This document shows, in pieces, positions 43,501 through 51,417 of a stretch of 64,000 nucleotides of DNA (position 1 is its first letter; every line of letters begins with the position of its first letter). Under the pieces are notes generated by a model that was not told the origin of the DNA, ran no database searches, and was given only the letters and a program-made list of their open reading frames with translations. The stretch lies in the NCBI RefSeq assembly GCF_004762045.1, contig NZ_SJOM01000007.1, positions 2,185,534-2,249,533 of the forward strand. The letters run 5' to 3'. The position numbers were made by a program, and so were the translations under genes. The DNA comes from Mycobacterium sp. DL99. GTDB taxonomy: Bacteria > Actinomycetota > Actinomycetes > Mycobacteriales > Mycobacteriaceae.

Positions 43501-43925
43501 CCGGGCGCCGAGACGGAGCCGGGGCCGAGCGCTGAGCTCCCGGTTGGGATTGAACCGACGACGTTGGGCGGGGAGGTCCGGCAGTTCACGTTCGGCTGCG
43601 ACTACGGGAGCATCATGCACCGGAAGCTCCCCCGGGTATCCGACGAGGCCATGCCGCGGCGCGCCTCACACCGCCTCCGGCCACTACCAGGTGCACGATC
43701 CCGAGTCGCGGGCAGCGGCCCGCATGTGCGACGTCCCGGCACGACTGGTCCCGGGCTCAGTGTGCTCGGCGTCTGCAAGGCCACGGCGGCTGCGGTCACG
43801 CGGCGCGCCAGAATCTGCGCTGTGTCGCATCACACGGTGTGGCCTGGCAAATCACTCGAAACAGAGCCTCGCTTGCGATACAGGGGCTTCAAGTCCCGCG
43901 TCGTGAACGGGGTAGGTTTCTCGGC
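43501..43925. other. Gene-poor stretch inside the island
   Basis: No convincing gene is seen in these 425 bp; frames present are out of step with GC-rich third positions. The part at 43530-43575 (CGGTTGGGATTGAACC) has the look of a tRNA T-arm on the minus strand, but the stem does not pair. Confidence 0.5.
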
Positions 43926-44234
43926 GTGGAAAACGAGCTCGAGTCTGGCAAGCCTGATGAGATTGCTGACGACATGGGATTGGGTGTTGGTGACCGGGCG
44001 CGGATACACCCGGGAACCGCCGAGGAACAGGCCGGAGTGGTTGTCGAGGACTTCGGAAACGACGCCGGTCTCCCTGTCGACATTGGCGACCAGCGCATCG
44101 TCGATCCCGCACGCCGCTGGGCCGTATCCCTAGACAACGGAAACCTCGTCTTCGTAGATGACGGTGACATCGTTGCCGACGACGGTGACTCAACTACTCG
44201 CCAAACCTCAGAAGTCCAACAGGCCGGCGATTAG
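43926..44234 (+). CDS. Hypothetical acidic protein
   Basis: A protein of 102 aa, strongly acidic and not recognised (ENELESGKPDEIADDMGLGV, then VVVEDFGNDAGLPVDIGDQR and LVFVDDGDIVAD). GTG 43926 follows GGGGTAGG; the frame continues upstream without a better start. It has no signal peptide or membrane segment. It looks like a small cytosolic protein but no function can be given. Confidence 0.5.
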   Translation: MENELESGKPDEIADDMGLGVGDRARIHPGTAEEQAGVVVEDFGNDAGLPVDIGDQRIVDPARRWAVSLDNGNLVFVDDGDIVADDGDSTTRQTSEVQQAGD

Positions 44235-44394
44235 AGCAACCGCTGCGCCCCGACACCGCGGCCACCACATATGTCCCGTTGACCGGCACTGTCACGACGC
44301 TGCGCCAATGCTGGGTTTCTGTCACGCACTATTCCTCTGGGTGGCTGGTGCGGAGGTGATCTGGCTTTTTCCTCAGCAAACCTGATCTTGGAAG

Positions 44395-44747
44395 GTGTAC
44401 ATCACGCAGCAACCGCCACCGCCACCCGGAAGTTACCCGCCGCCACCCTCGGGTGCTTACCCCGCTCCTCAGGGGCCGCAAGGTAGGCAGCCCGACAGCA
44501 ACCTTATGTGGGCGATTCTGTCGACTGTGCTGTGTTGTCTGCCGCTGGGCATCGTGGCCATCGTCAAAGTCGACCCAGGTGTCGGGCTTACTGGGCACAA
44601 GGCCGCTACGCCGAAGCACAGAAGTCGGCCGATGATGCCAAGAAATTCGCTATCTGGGGTGCAGCCGCGGGAGTCGTGGTCGCGGTGATCTGGGTGATCA
44701 TCGCCGTGGTGGATGGCATGGCCGGAATGTCGTCGTCGGGATACTGA
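44395..44747 (+). pseudogene. Frameshifted CD225/dispanin-family protein
   Basis: The frame from GTG 44395 encodes a Pro-rich start (YITQQPPPPPGSYPPPP) and LMWAILSTVLCCLPLGIVAIVK, the first dispanin helix. The family continues KSxQVxGLWAQGRYAEAQKSADDA; here STQVSGL is in the next frame and WAQGRYAEAQKSADDAKKFA in the third, ending SSSGY-stop at 44747. One extra A in CAAAGTCG (about 44568) and one extra base near GGCTTACTGG (about 44590) explain both shifts. Intact relatives are small double-pass membrane proteins, often beside DUF2752 genes as here. Sequencing error is an alternative. Confidence 0.75.
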
Positions 44748-44757
44748 TCGACTGATC

Positions 44758-45177
44758 GTGGTGAACACCAACAGCACACCCACACATCGGCGTCCGGTCG
44801 CCGCTCTTGGGGTGGCGCTCGCGGCCGGGTGTGGGTGTGTTGCGATCTGGTTCGGTGACCCCACCACACCGGGGGGTCCGCTGCCGGTCTGCCCCACTAA
44901 GTTGCTGTTCGGTGTCTCCTGCCCCGGCTGCGGGTCGCTACGGATGATCTACTCATTGCAGCACGGCGACATCGTGGCCGCCATCGGATTCAACGTCGTG
45001 ACCCTACTCGCGTTGGCACTGCTGTCGTACGCCTACGCGGCGTGGACCTACACGCGACTGACCGGTCGGCCTGTCCGCACCTGGCAACACCACTCCTGTT
45101 CTGCCCCAATAACACTGGTGGTCGTGTTGGTGTGGTTCGTGGTCTACCCACCGCGTCGCCGAGATCCTGAACGTTGA
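44758..45177 (+). CDS. DUF2752 membrane protein
   Basis: A protein of 139 aa with the DUF2752 signature CPTKLLFGVSCPGCGSLRMI (three Cys in CPxxxxxGxxCPGCG) and three predicted membrane helices. In actinobacteria it commonly accompanies dispanin-type proteins, as here. The start is one of two adjacent GTG codons (44758/44761), 11 bp after the dispanin stop. The C-terminal tail PPRRRDPER is unusually polar and may reflect a late frameshift. Function unknown. Confidence 0.75.
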   Translation: MVNTNSTPTHRRPVAALGVALAAGCGCVAIWFGDPTTPGGPLPVCPTKLLFGVSCPGCGSLRMIYSLQHGDIVAAIGFNVVTLLALALLSYAYAAWTYTRLTGRPVRTWQHHSCSAPITLVVVLVWFVVYPPRRRDPER

Positions 45178-45287
45178 GTCTGAGCCACCCGGGCGGTCTC
45201 GGCCGCGGTGTTCGCGATCATGCTGAGATCGTCACGAGGTGGCGGCGCACAGCACCTTCTTCCCGGCCTGATCTGCGTTGTGATGGC

Positions 45288-45806
45288 CTAGCTGATCTGG
45301 CACACCCAGCTGTTGGAGTCGTCGCTCCAGATGTAGGTGCCGGAGACACCCATGCCGGTGGTGCAGGGCTTCCCGCCCGGATCGTCGTCCCGCTGTTCCG
45401 GTGCGGGTGTCGCATTTTCGTCACCGCCGTTCTCGTCCGGGTCCGTGCCGGCGCCGTGGTTGGGGTTGGTGCAGATGGTGCCTTCGCACGGCACCGATGA
45501 TCCGTCGCCGTTCGGGTTTGGCATGACGGCTCCGCCGTTCTCCGATGGGTCATCGCCAGCACCGTGGTTGGGGTTGGTGCAGACCGTGCCTTGGTCTGGC
45601 CCGGTGCAGTTCGGCTCGGTGCTGTTGTTGTCGTGAGCGGGCGTGTGCTGACCGTTGCTGCTGCCACTTGTTCCACGTTCAGCGCCGTGTGGAGCGGTGG
45701 TGGAGCTGGACGACGGCGCGGGTGGGTTCGTGGGGTCGCCGCACGCCGTGGTGGCGAGAGTGAGCGCGACCAGCGCCGCGACGAAGAAGAGTGTGCGCGT
45801 GAGCAA
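45288..45806 (-). CDS. Putative secreted lipoprotein with internal repeats
   Basis: A 172-aa protein. The N-terminus LTRTLFFVAALVALTLATTACG looks like a lipoprotein signal with Cys at the predicted cleavage site. The mature part is Ser/Thr/Asn/Pro-rich and holds two copies of a module GT[VI]CTNPNHGAG-x-DP-x-ENGG, each followed by acidic linkers, and a C-terminal GTYIWSDDSNSWVCQI. The TTG start follows ATGAGGAA. No homologue family is recognised; paired Cys in each module suggest disulphides. Confidence 0.68.
   Translation of the reverse strand: MLTRTLFFVAALVALTLATTACGDPTNPPAPSSSSTTAPHGAERGTSGSSNGQHTPAHDNNSTEPNCTGPDQGTVCTNPNHGAGDDPSENGGAVMPNPNGDGSSVPCEGTICTNPNHGAGTDPDENGGDENATPAPEQRDDDPGGKPCTTGMGVSGTYIWSDDSNSWVCQIS
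45480..45605. repeat. Two tandem modules in the lipoprotein gene
   Basis: On the coding strand a module encoding GT-x-CTNPNHGAG-x-DP-x-ENGG occurs twice about 120 bp apart. The DNA of the two is nearly the same over the CTNPNHGAG part, which argues for recent internal duplication. Confidence 0.5.
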
Positions 45807-46236
45807 TGTGGTTCCTCATTCGTTTCCTTGGAGGGACTACTGGTTCCGGGTCTATTCCTTGTGGTCTGCCGTCCGATGTTGCCGAGTGATTCACGGTACA
45901 GCGCGCCCGCCGCCTGTCTGCGGGCATCAACGCGAAATCCGGTTGCCCCCATGGATTAAGAGGCAACCGGATCGCACGTCTACGACGCCTATTCGTACGA
46001 CGCGTTAGCCAGAATAACCAACTTCGTTTGCTGAGGCTTTCGAGATCCAGCCGTGCATTTGCCGAAAAAGTTTGTCCTTAACGGCTGCTCGCCGGCGATC
46101 GATTCATGCGGCCCACGCGGCGCAATAGACAGCAAGGTGACCGTGTTCCTAGCCGTTAGGGCTTGAGCACCCCATTAGCATCAGCCTGTGTGAACGTCTA
46201 CATCCTTGATCTCGCCATTCGTGGGCGGGGCCGAAC
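45807..46236. promoter_or_regulatory. Divergent intergenic region with hairpin
   Basis: The 430 bp between the lipoprotein and AraC genes contain no gene. They hold a perfect 11-bp inverted repeat, ATCCGGTTGCC (45937-45947) and GGCAACCGGAT (45962-45972). It could be a terminator barrier or a regulator site. The AT content is higher around 46000-46080. Confidence 0.45.
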
Positions 46237-47031
46237 ATGGAGATGGCGCTGTTGAGCGATCTTGAGTTCGGCTTCATCAGCGAAAAGATTGTGAAACCTA
46301 CGGATTGGGTATTCGACGCACCCCACCACGTGCTCGCGATCTACACCGGCGGTCTCGTGCGTTCGAAGGAAACCGAGTTCGACCGCGGTGGCCCTTCGCA
46401 CCGCACCCTCCCGAAGATCGGGGACATCCTGGTGGTCCCTGCGGGCCAGCATGTCGGCATCACCGCGCAGGGAGACCGCGCTGAGTTCAGCCAGGTGACG
46501 GTACCCACGAAGCTGCTCGAAGATCGTGAGCTCGCACCACGGTTCAGCTACCGGGACCCTCTGCTGCATCAGATAACGCGACGGGTACGCAGCGTCGCCG
46601 ATCGCGAGGATCTGATCGCGAGACTGCTCCGCGAGTCTTTGACCGATGTCGTGCGCCTGCACTTGGTCGACCACTATGCGAATATCCGGCGCCGACCTGA
46701 TCACCGCGTCCTGGACCCGGCCACGCAGATCAGGATCGTGGAGTTCATCGAAGACTCACTTGACGCGGACATCAGCCTCGCCGCCCTGTCCCGGTACACC
46801 GGGATGTCCACCAACCAGTTCACCAACGCTTTTGTGCGTGCATTCAAGACGACGCCGTATCAGTTCGTCCTGACCCGTCGGATCGACCGGGCTAAAAGCC
46901 TATTGGCTACCACGATGTTGTCGATGACCGAAATTGGTTTGGCCGTCGGGTTTTCGACCCCGAGCCACTTCGCTACCGCATTCAAGCAGCGCGTCGGGGT
47001 GACGCCGACCGCCTACCGGAGCGGCATTTGA
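46237..47031 (+). CDS. AraC family transcriptional regulator
   Basis: A 264-aa regulator. The N-terminal half is a cupin-like sensor (IGDILVVPAGQHVGITAQGD). The C-terminal double HTH is typical: DADISLAALSRYTGMSTNQF, FKTTPYQFVLTRRIDRAKSL, IGLAVGFSTPSHFATAFKQR and VGVTPTAYR. It probably activates a nearby or distant catabolic or stress gene in response to a small molecule. It stands alone and is convergent with the DUF4436 gene (15 bp apart). Confidence 0.88.
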   Translation: MEMALLSDLEFGFISEKIVKPTDWVFDAPHHVLAIYTGGLVRSKETEFDRGGPSHRTLPKIGDILVVPAGQHVGITAQGDRAEFSQVTVPTKLLEDRELAPRFSYRDPLLHQITRRVRSVADREDLIARLLRESLTDVVRLHLVDHYANIRRRPDHRVLDPATQIRIVEFIEDSLDADISLAALSRYTGMSTNQFTNAFVRAFKTTPYQFVLTRRIDRAKSLLATTMLSMTEIGLAVGFSTPSHFATAFKQRVGVTPTAYRSGI

Positions 47032-47046
47032 TCGCCGCCCCCGGCG

Positions 47047-47952
47047 TTAGGTTCTGGCCTCGGGTCCCACTGATTCGCCCGCAGTGAGTTCGTTGGCGAT
47101 CTCCGTGCGGTAGCCGATGACCACGGAGGCGATCAGCGCCACTGCGATCACGGTCTCGGCGATGAAGAACGAAGCAAAGTCGATCACCGAGCCGATCGGG
47201 GGGTTGCCGGGTACTGCGTTGCGCAGCGGGATCAATGCGAACAGGATCGCGGCCATCATCGAGCAGGCGGGGAACAGCAGCCCCCGCCGCCACCGCAGGA
47301 TGTAGTAGCTCGCCGTGACCGCCGCGGCTGCCAGACCCAGCATCAGCACCATCACGAACACGGCGAACACCAGTGTCGGCATCGACCGCGTCGACGTCAG
47401 GTCGATATCGACGCGGCCGTCGGGTTGATCGGTCGATGGTGGCGGAGCGGTGGGTACGTTCCGGAAGAACGGGTCCGCACTCGAGATCACCACTGCGACG
47501 GGCACGGTCGCGCCGTCGGAGGTGGCGGAGAAAGTCATCAGCGAGTGGTACCGGTCGAACGGGTAGTCGGTGACGGTTCCGTTCACAGCGAATGTCTGGG
47601 GTGCGTCAGAGCCAGTCTGCCCCTTGCCGATGGTGATCGGCGCGCCTAGCGCCGAGGTGGTCAGAACCGTGTCCCCGGTGAAGCTGCCGTCGGGGCCGGC
47701 CAGCGCCCCGGTGGGTTCCACGTCGACAATCTCGACCGACATGGTTTGACTGGTGGTGTCGACATGTCCGATCCAGACTTGGACGTTGACCCGACCCGGA
47801 ACGTCTACTGCACCGAAGTCCGTCGAGGAGTTCGCATTTCGGTGCACCAGGTACATGCTCAGGCTGGCTGCGATCGCCAGCAGTAGGGCCCCTCCCGCGA
47901 TCAGCGCGCCGCGCAGGCCCAGCCTCTTGACGGCCGCTCGGTTCGACGTCAC
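47047..47952 (-). CDS. DUF4436 membrane protein
   Basis: A 301-aa protein with one N-terminal helix, a large extracytoplasmic domain (VNVQVWIGHVDTTSQTMSVE, then DYPFDRYHSLMTF) and three C-terminal helices (VFAVFVMVLMLGLAAAAVTA, then LLFPACSMMAAILFALIPLR). This is the layout of the mycobacterial DUF4436 family. The ATG overlaps the stop of the preceding secreted-protein gene (ATGA), so the two are coupled and the products may interact at the envelope. Function unknown. Confidence 0.82.
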   Translation of the reverse strand: MTSNRAAVKRLGLRGALIAGGALLLAIAASLSMYLVHRNANSSTDFGAVDVPGRVNVQVWIGHVDTTSQTMSVEIVDVEPTGALAGPDGSFTGDTVLTTSALGAPITIGKGQTGSDAPQTFAVNGTVTDYPFDRYHSLMTFSATSDGATVPVAVVISSADPFFRNVPTAPPPSTDQPDGRVDIDLTSTRSMPTLVFAVFVMVLMLGLAAAAVTASYYILRWRRGLLFPACSMMAAILFALIPLRNAVPGNPPIGSVIDFASFFIAETVIAVALIASVVIGYRTEIANELTAGESVGPEART

Positions 47953-48398
47953 ATCTGGCCGAGGGCGTTGACGTCGGTGACGCTGACCCAGAAGCCCTCG
48001 TTGGTGTGGTTGTTGGTGAACCGGGTGCCGTCGCTGAACGCCTCGACCGCCCAGCCGTTGGCGATGTAGGTCTGGTCGTAGCGGATCGTGTGCGGTGGGT
48101 CGATCACACCGAGATCCGCGGCCAGGTACGTGAAGGTCCCGTTCTGGTTGAGCGTCACCGAGTTCGCGAAATCACCGGCCGCGGTCACCGGTGGATTCAC
48201 GAACTGCACTGTGCAGTTCACCGCGTCGCCCTGGACGCCGCACAGCGTGCGGCCCGACTCGGTTCGGATGTAGGTCACCCCGTTCGGACCCGTTGGCAGA
48301 ATCTCATCCGCCGCGGCGACACCCGGGGCGGCCAGTGCACCGCCGAGGAACACACCTGCAACTGCGGCACCGACCAGCGCCAGTCCACGAACATTCAT
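47949..48398 (-). CDS. Secreted protein of unknown function
   Basis: A 149-aa protein with a clear signal peptide (NVRGLALVGAAVAGVFLGG, then ALAAPGVAAADE). The mature part has two Cys (LCGVQGDAVNC) and the pattern YIRTESGRTLCGVQ seen in many small mycobacterial secreted proteins. ATG 48398 is preceded by GGAGTGCGTG. It is translationally coupled to the DUF4436 gene. No enzymatic motif is visible. Confidence 0.78.
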   Translation of the reverse strand: MNVRGLALVGAAVAGVFLGGALAAPGVAAADEILPTGPNGVTYIRTESGRTLCGVQGDAVNCTVQFVNPPVTAAGDFANSVTLNQNGTFTYLAADLGVIDPPHTIRYDQTYIANGWAVEAFSDGTRFTNNHTNEGFWVSVTDVNALGQM

Positions 48399-48475
48399 CA
48401 CGCACTCCTCACGTTCACGCGCCGTCGAATACCAGTCGGCGCTGCAGATCGCGCCGTGGCGCGAGATCACCGATC

Positions 48476-48506
48476 GGCAGCCCCGAAACCCCCGGCCGGG
48501 GCTGCC
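48476..48506. terminator. Hairpin terminator
   Basis: GGCAGCCCCG (48476-48485) pairs perfectly with CGGGGCTGCC (48497-48506) across an 11-nt loop, 28 bp downstream of the small secreted-protein gene on the minus strand. Confidence 0.7.
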
Positions 48507-48533
48507 TCACCTCCGCGGCGCGATGGCACGCGG

Positions 48534-48806
48534 CTAGTTCACCCGCTCGGTCGGGTTGTCGGTGTTGTGCAGGTACCACAGGCCGTCGTCGTGCTGCACG
48601 CAGTACCAGTACTTGAGGAACGCGTCGTCGTCGGTGTTCTGCAGGTGCTGGTCGGGTCCGTCCTTGATGCAGGACGCCTCCGTCGGCCAGCTCCACGGGA
48701 TGCCGTTGGCGTCCCTCACGACCACGTCATCGGCGTGTGCGACGCCGCCGGCGGCCATTATGGTGCCCAGCGCCAGCGCGCCAGCTGCGGCAAACCTCTT
48801 CAGCAC
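48534..48806 (-). CDS. Small secreted protein
   Basis: A 90-aa protein with a signal peptide (LKRFAAAGALALGTIMAAGG, cleaved after AHA) and a mature part with two Cys and many Trp/Tyr/Asp (FLKYWYCVQHDDGLWYLHNT). GTG 48806 follows AAGGAGAT. It is not recognised beyond being a small exported mycobacterial protein. Confidence 0.72.
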   Translation of the reverse strand: MLKRFAAAGALALGTIMAAGGVAHADDVVVRDANGIPWSWPTEASCIKDGPDQHLQNTDDDAFLKYWYCVQHDDGLWYLHNTDNPTERVN

Positions 48807-48973
48807 GGGATCTCCTTGCACTCGGGGCAGGGGCAGGGGCCGGGGCCGGTCGGCCCCGAGCAAACCAAGTGGAACCTATCGAGCAAACGTCTGGTTCGCT
48901 TTCAGAAAACTCACAGACTTGCGAGAAGCGCGCAGCTGGCTGGTGTCGTCTATGTCACGTTTACCCGCTGAGA

Positions 48974-49193
48974 TCAGTCGGTGTCGTAGAACCACCGGCG
49001 CGGCATCACCTCGGGGCCGATCCGCAGATCGCCGTCCCGGTCCGGCTCCGCTATCCCGGCGGGCACGTAGAGCAGCGCTGGCCTCGTACAGGATTGCCGC
49101 AGCCACGAGCCCGGCAAGAGCGGCGAGGGGCCAGCCGGGTGGACGCCGGCACCAGGGCAAGGTGGGTACGGGTAGCCTGGGATCCGTTGCCAT
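48974..49193 (-). pseudogene. Small membrane protein gene with apparent frameshift
   Basis: ATG 49193 starts 1 bp after the upstream gene's stop and encodes ATDPRLPVPTLPWCRRPPGW and a membrane helix (PLAALAGLVAAAILYEAS). Near 49085 the coding signal (GC-rich third positions) moves to another frame, reading LLYVPAGIAEPDRDGDLRIG and ending RRWFYDTD-stop at 48974. The unshifted frame runs on to 48876 with a less natural sequence. A single-base indel is the simplest explanation. Function unknown. Confidence 0.45.
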
Positions 49194-49194
49194 G

Positions 49195-49731
49195 TCAGAT
49201 CTCTCGCTTCGGTCGTGGCGCGAACCCACGGCTCCACACCTCACGCACTGCCACCCCGATCAGCACCAGCACGAACACCGCGGTGAGGTTCAGCTGCAAC
49301 TCACCTGCGAACCCACTCCGGTAGTGGAGCGCGGTGAGGATCAGGGCCGAGCCGAAGATCGGCGTGACGACCGTGGCGATCCCCGCCGGCCACCGGCCGA
49401 CCGCCACCGCCTCGACCACCGCGGCGATCACGGTCACCGCCAAGGCAGCTGCCGCGACGGTGGCGATGATGTTCGCGCTGTAGAACGGGTCGGTCAACGT
49501 CGACGGCGGCTGGTCGGTCAGCGGCTCGTAGGCGGTCCAGCCGAAGTCGCTCTGGCCCAACCCGACCCCGAAGGTCGACTCGTCGTAGTCGGCGTAGCGG
49601 CGCGGCATCCCGAACGAGGTCATCTCGGTCATGAGCCGGGCGACGACGAAGATCCACCACGACACGTCTCCGGTGACGCGAGCGACCCGCGCGACGAGGT
49701 AGCGCCTTCCGGTCAGCTCGACGAGGCTCAC
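49195..49731 (-). CDS. Membrane protein of unknown function
   Basis: A 178-aa protein with about four hydrophobic segments (WWIFVVARLMTEMTSFG; IIATVAAAALAVTVIAAVVE; TPIFGSALILTALHY; LTAVFVLVLIGVAVREV). GTG 49731 overlaps the stop of the preceding gene (GTGA), and its own stop is 1 bp before the next start, so it is part of a tight minus-strand operon from 50000 to 48974. A segment of about 35 residues rich in Asp/Tyr/Ser between helices 1 and 2 probably faces outside. Confidence 0.66.
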   Translation of the reverse strand: MSLVELTGRRYLVARVARVTGDVSWWIFVVARLMTEMTSFGMPRRYADYDESTFGVGLGQSDFGWTAYEPLTDQPPSTLTDPFYSANIIATVAAAALAVTVIAAVVEAVAVGRWPAGIATVVTPIFGSALILTALHYRSGFAGELQLNLTAVFVLVLIGVAVREVWSRGFAPRPKREI

Positions 49732-50000
49732 CCGAACACCGGCAGCCCGTTCGGCCCGATCTGCGGCGGCGGCATGAAGCACGGCGGAACGCCCGGCGCG
49801 TACGGCGGCACGCACGGCTGCGGGAAGCACGGCTGACCATTCCAGTTCGACGGCTGGTTCGGCGGACACACCGTCATCGGTTCGGCGCCGGCCGGAGCTG
49901 CAGCAGGGAGCGCGATGGTCGCGGCGAGCGCGGTGACGATGGCTGTGCCCAGCTTTGCCAGGAAGGTGATGGACGACTTAAACGACGTCGTGGGACGCAT
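49728..50000 (-). CDS. Small Pro/Cys-rich secreted protein
   Basis: A 90-aa protein with a signal peptide (FLAKLGTAIVTALAATIALP, cleaved after AGA) and a short Pro/Cys-rich mature chain (NWNGQPCFPQPCVPPYAPGV). Such short PC-rich exported proteins are common in mycobacteria and of unknown role. ATG 50000 has no strong ribosome site. First gene of the coupled membrane/secreted operon. Confidence 0.65.
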   Translation of the reverse strand: MRPTTSFKSSITFLAKLGTAIVTALAATIALPAAAPAGAEPMTVCPPNQPSNWNGQPCFPQPCVPPYAPGVPPCFMPPPQIGPNGLPVFG

Positions 50001-50052
50001 GTTGATGAACAATAGCGGGTAACTGTCTCGTGTCGGCGCGCTCGGTCCGCAG

Positions 50053-50331
50053 TCAGATCGCGTCGCCGGGAACGTTGGTGCCGACCTGCAGGCCACCCTC
50101 GTTGATCCCGCCACCGCCGTGATACTCGTTGAGGTACTCCCCGTGCCACCGCGGCCAGTCCAGGTAAACGGCTCCCGTGACCGCGCGATAGTGCCGGTAC
50201 TGCCTACGAGCAGTGCGCAGCGAACGTCGAGCCTCCCGCGCCGCTCGCCGAGCCGCGTTCCTGGCCGAGGATTCCTGCGCAGGGGTGAGTTCGACGGCCG
50301 AGTCCCGGAAGATCTGCCGGTTGCTGAACAT
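50053..50331 (-). CDS. Hypothetical basic protein
   Basis: A protein of about 92 aa. The first half is an Ala/Arg-rich helix (SARNAARRAAREARRSLRTA), the second Gly/Tyr/His-rich (WHGEYLNEYHGGGGINEGG). GTG 50355 is an alternative start. Composition suggests a nucleic-acid- or membrane-binding helix, but nothing more can be said. Confidence 0.5.
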   Translation of the reverse strand: MFSNRQIFRDSAVELTPAQESSARNAARRAAREARRSLRTARRQYRHYRAVTGAVYLDWPRWHGEYLNEYHGGGGINEGGLQVGTNVPGDAI

Positions 50332-50355
50332 GAAGCGGAGTCTAGATCCGAGCAC

Positions 50356-50560
50356 CTAGTAGTGCGCGGCGAGAAGAACGACGACGTTGCCGACCGGGTT
50401 CGTGTCCCCGCTACTCGGTGCTGCTCCGCGCCCGGTGCCGCACCCGCCGCAGTGATACACCCGGTGGCCAGGGCTACCCGGATCCCGGCCGACGAGGGTG
50501 TGGCCCGAATGGTTCACCGCACTGCTCGCAGCGGTCTGGCGCCACCTCCGCCCACGCCAT
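50356..50560 (-). pseudogene. Frameshifted zinc-ribbon protein
   Basis: ATG 50560 encodes AWAEVAPDRCEQCGEPFGPH (a CxxC knuckle), while the other half of a zinc ribbon, HTLVGRDPGSPGHRVYHCGG (with CGGCG), is in a different frame from about 50505. Together they would make CxxC...CxxC, so one base has probably been gained or lost between them. The frame then runs to 50356. Immediately upstream is a truncated VOC-like fragment. Confidence 0.45.
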
Positions 50561-50709
50561 GGAGAGAACGTAGTCCCGGGTGAGATAGGCGCCCACCGAT
50601 CACCGTCAGGCTTCCCGTACGGCTCCGCGTCGAGGAGCGCGCCGTAGAACTTCGCGGCCCTGTCCAGGGTCGGCGGCGGCACGTACAACACGATCAGCGA
50701 CAAGTTCAC
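50561..50709 (-). pseudogene. Truncated VOC/glyoxalase-like fragment
   Basis: GTG 50709 begins NLSLIVLYVPPPTLDRAAKF and continues YGALLDAEP, the first beta-alpha-beta unit of a VOC domain, but the match stops after about 45 residues where the zinc-ribbon sequence starts. An overlapping frame (50812 down to 50606; TESDPVTAAITALVSALRQE) also looks like the start of another small gene. The area is best read as decayed gene fragments. Confidence 0.4.
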
Positions 50710-50884
50710 GCGGCGCCGCCCAGCGATCACGCGGCGCTTGAGCACGGATCTCCTGCCGAAGGGCGGAGACGAGCGCGGTAATCGCGGCGGTGACAGGGTC
50801 AGATTCGGTCATGTACCCGAAGCGTAAGACCGGCAACTGAATTGCCCCGTTGCCGGCATCGATGCAGACTCTGGCGCCGGTGGG

Positions 50885-51121
50885 CTACGCCGCACCGTTG
50901 CCGTGGCGGTCGGGGCGCGCCTGCTCTCCGATCTGCTCCAAGTCGGCCACGGCGATCCGGAGACCGCCGCTTGGCATCTTGCGGGCGTCCAAGTGGCCGT
51001 TGGTGATCCAGCGGCGCACGGTCCAGTGCGAGACATCCATCAGCTGCGCGGCGTGCTCCACGCTGAGGAACGAGGGGGCGATGCCCCCGACGGTGAGAGA
51101 GGTGAGGTCGAGCTTCGACAC
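50885..51121 (-). CDS. Excisionase/BldC-like helix-turn-helix protein
   Basis: A 78-aa protein with a MerR/Xis-type winged helix: FLSVEHAAQLMDVSHWTVRR, then WITNGHLDARKMPSGGLRI and the final helix VADLEQI. Such proteins bind att-site arms to direct excision of integrated elements, or act as small regulators. GTG 51121 follows GGAG. It lies about 300 bp from the right copy of the nrdE-end repeat, the usual position for a recombination directionality factor. No integrase gene is next to it. The 290 bp to the repeat contain no gene I can support. Confidence 0.75.
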   Translation of the reverse strand: MSKLDLTSLTVGGIAPSFLSVEHAAQLMDVSHWTVRRWITNGHLDARKMPSGGLRIAVADLEQIGEQARPDRHGNGAA

Positions 51122-51417
51122 GGGGAACTCCAGACATCGCGAACGATGCTGGTGCGCCCTCTGCAGTCCCCTCCGAGGCGGGAACAGAGCGGCATGTCCA
51201 GCTGGTGCGGCACTCGCCTGCGGAGTCCCGTGGGACTACGGCCACGCTCGGAGTCGCGACCTGTCAACATTGTGCAGACCTGATGTGACAAGCGCTCGTG
51301 AGCAGGTCTGAATGCCTTCGGCGGGTCGAGGTTTCGCGTGGGGCGCGGGTGGGGCATGGGGGAGTGGACCCCGTCTCCTGCGGAGCACCTACCTGCACGG
51401 ACGGCTGATAATAGAGC

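Noticed and set aside
43530..43575. tRNA-like T-arm on the minus strand (GGTTCAATCCC)
   Set aside because: The T-stem does not pair properly and no anticodon or acceptor stem can be built. At most a decayed remnant.
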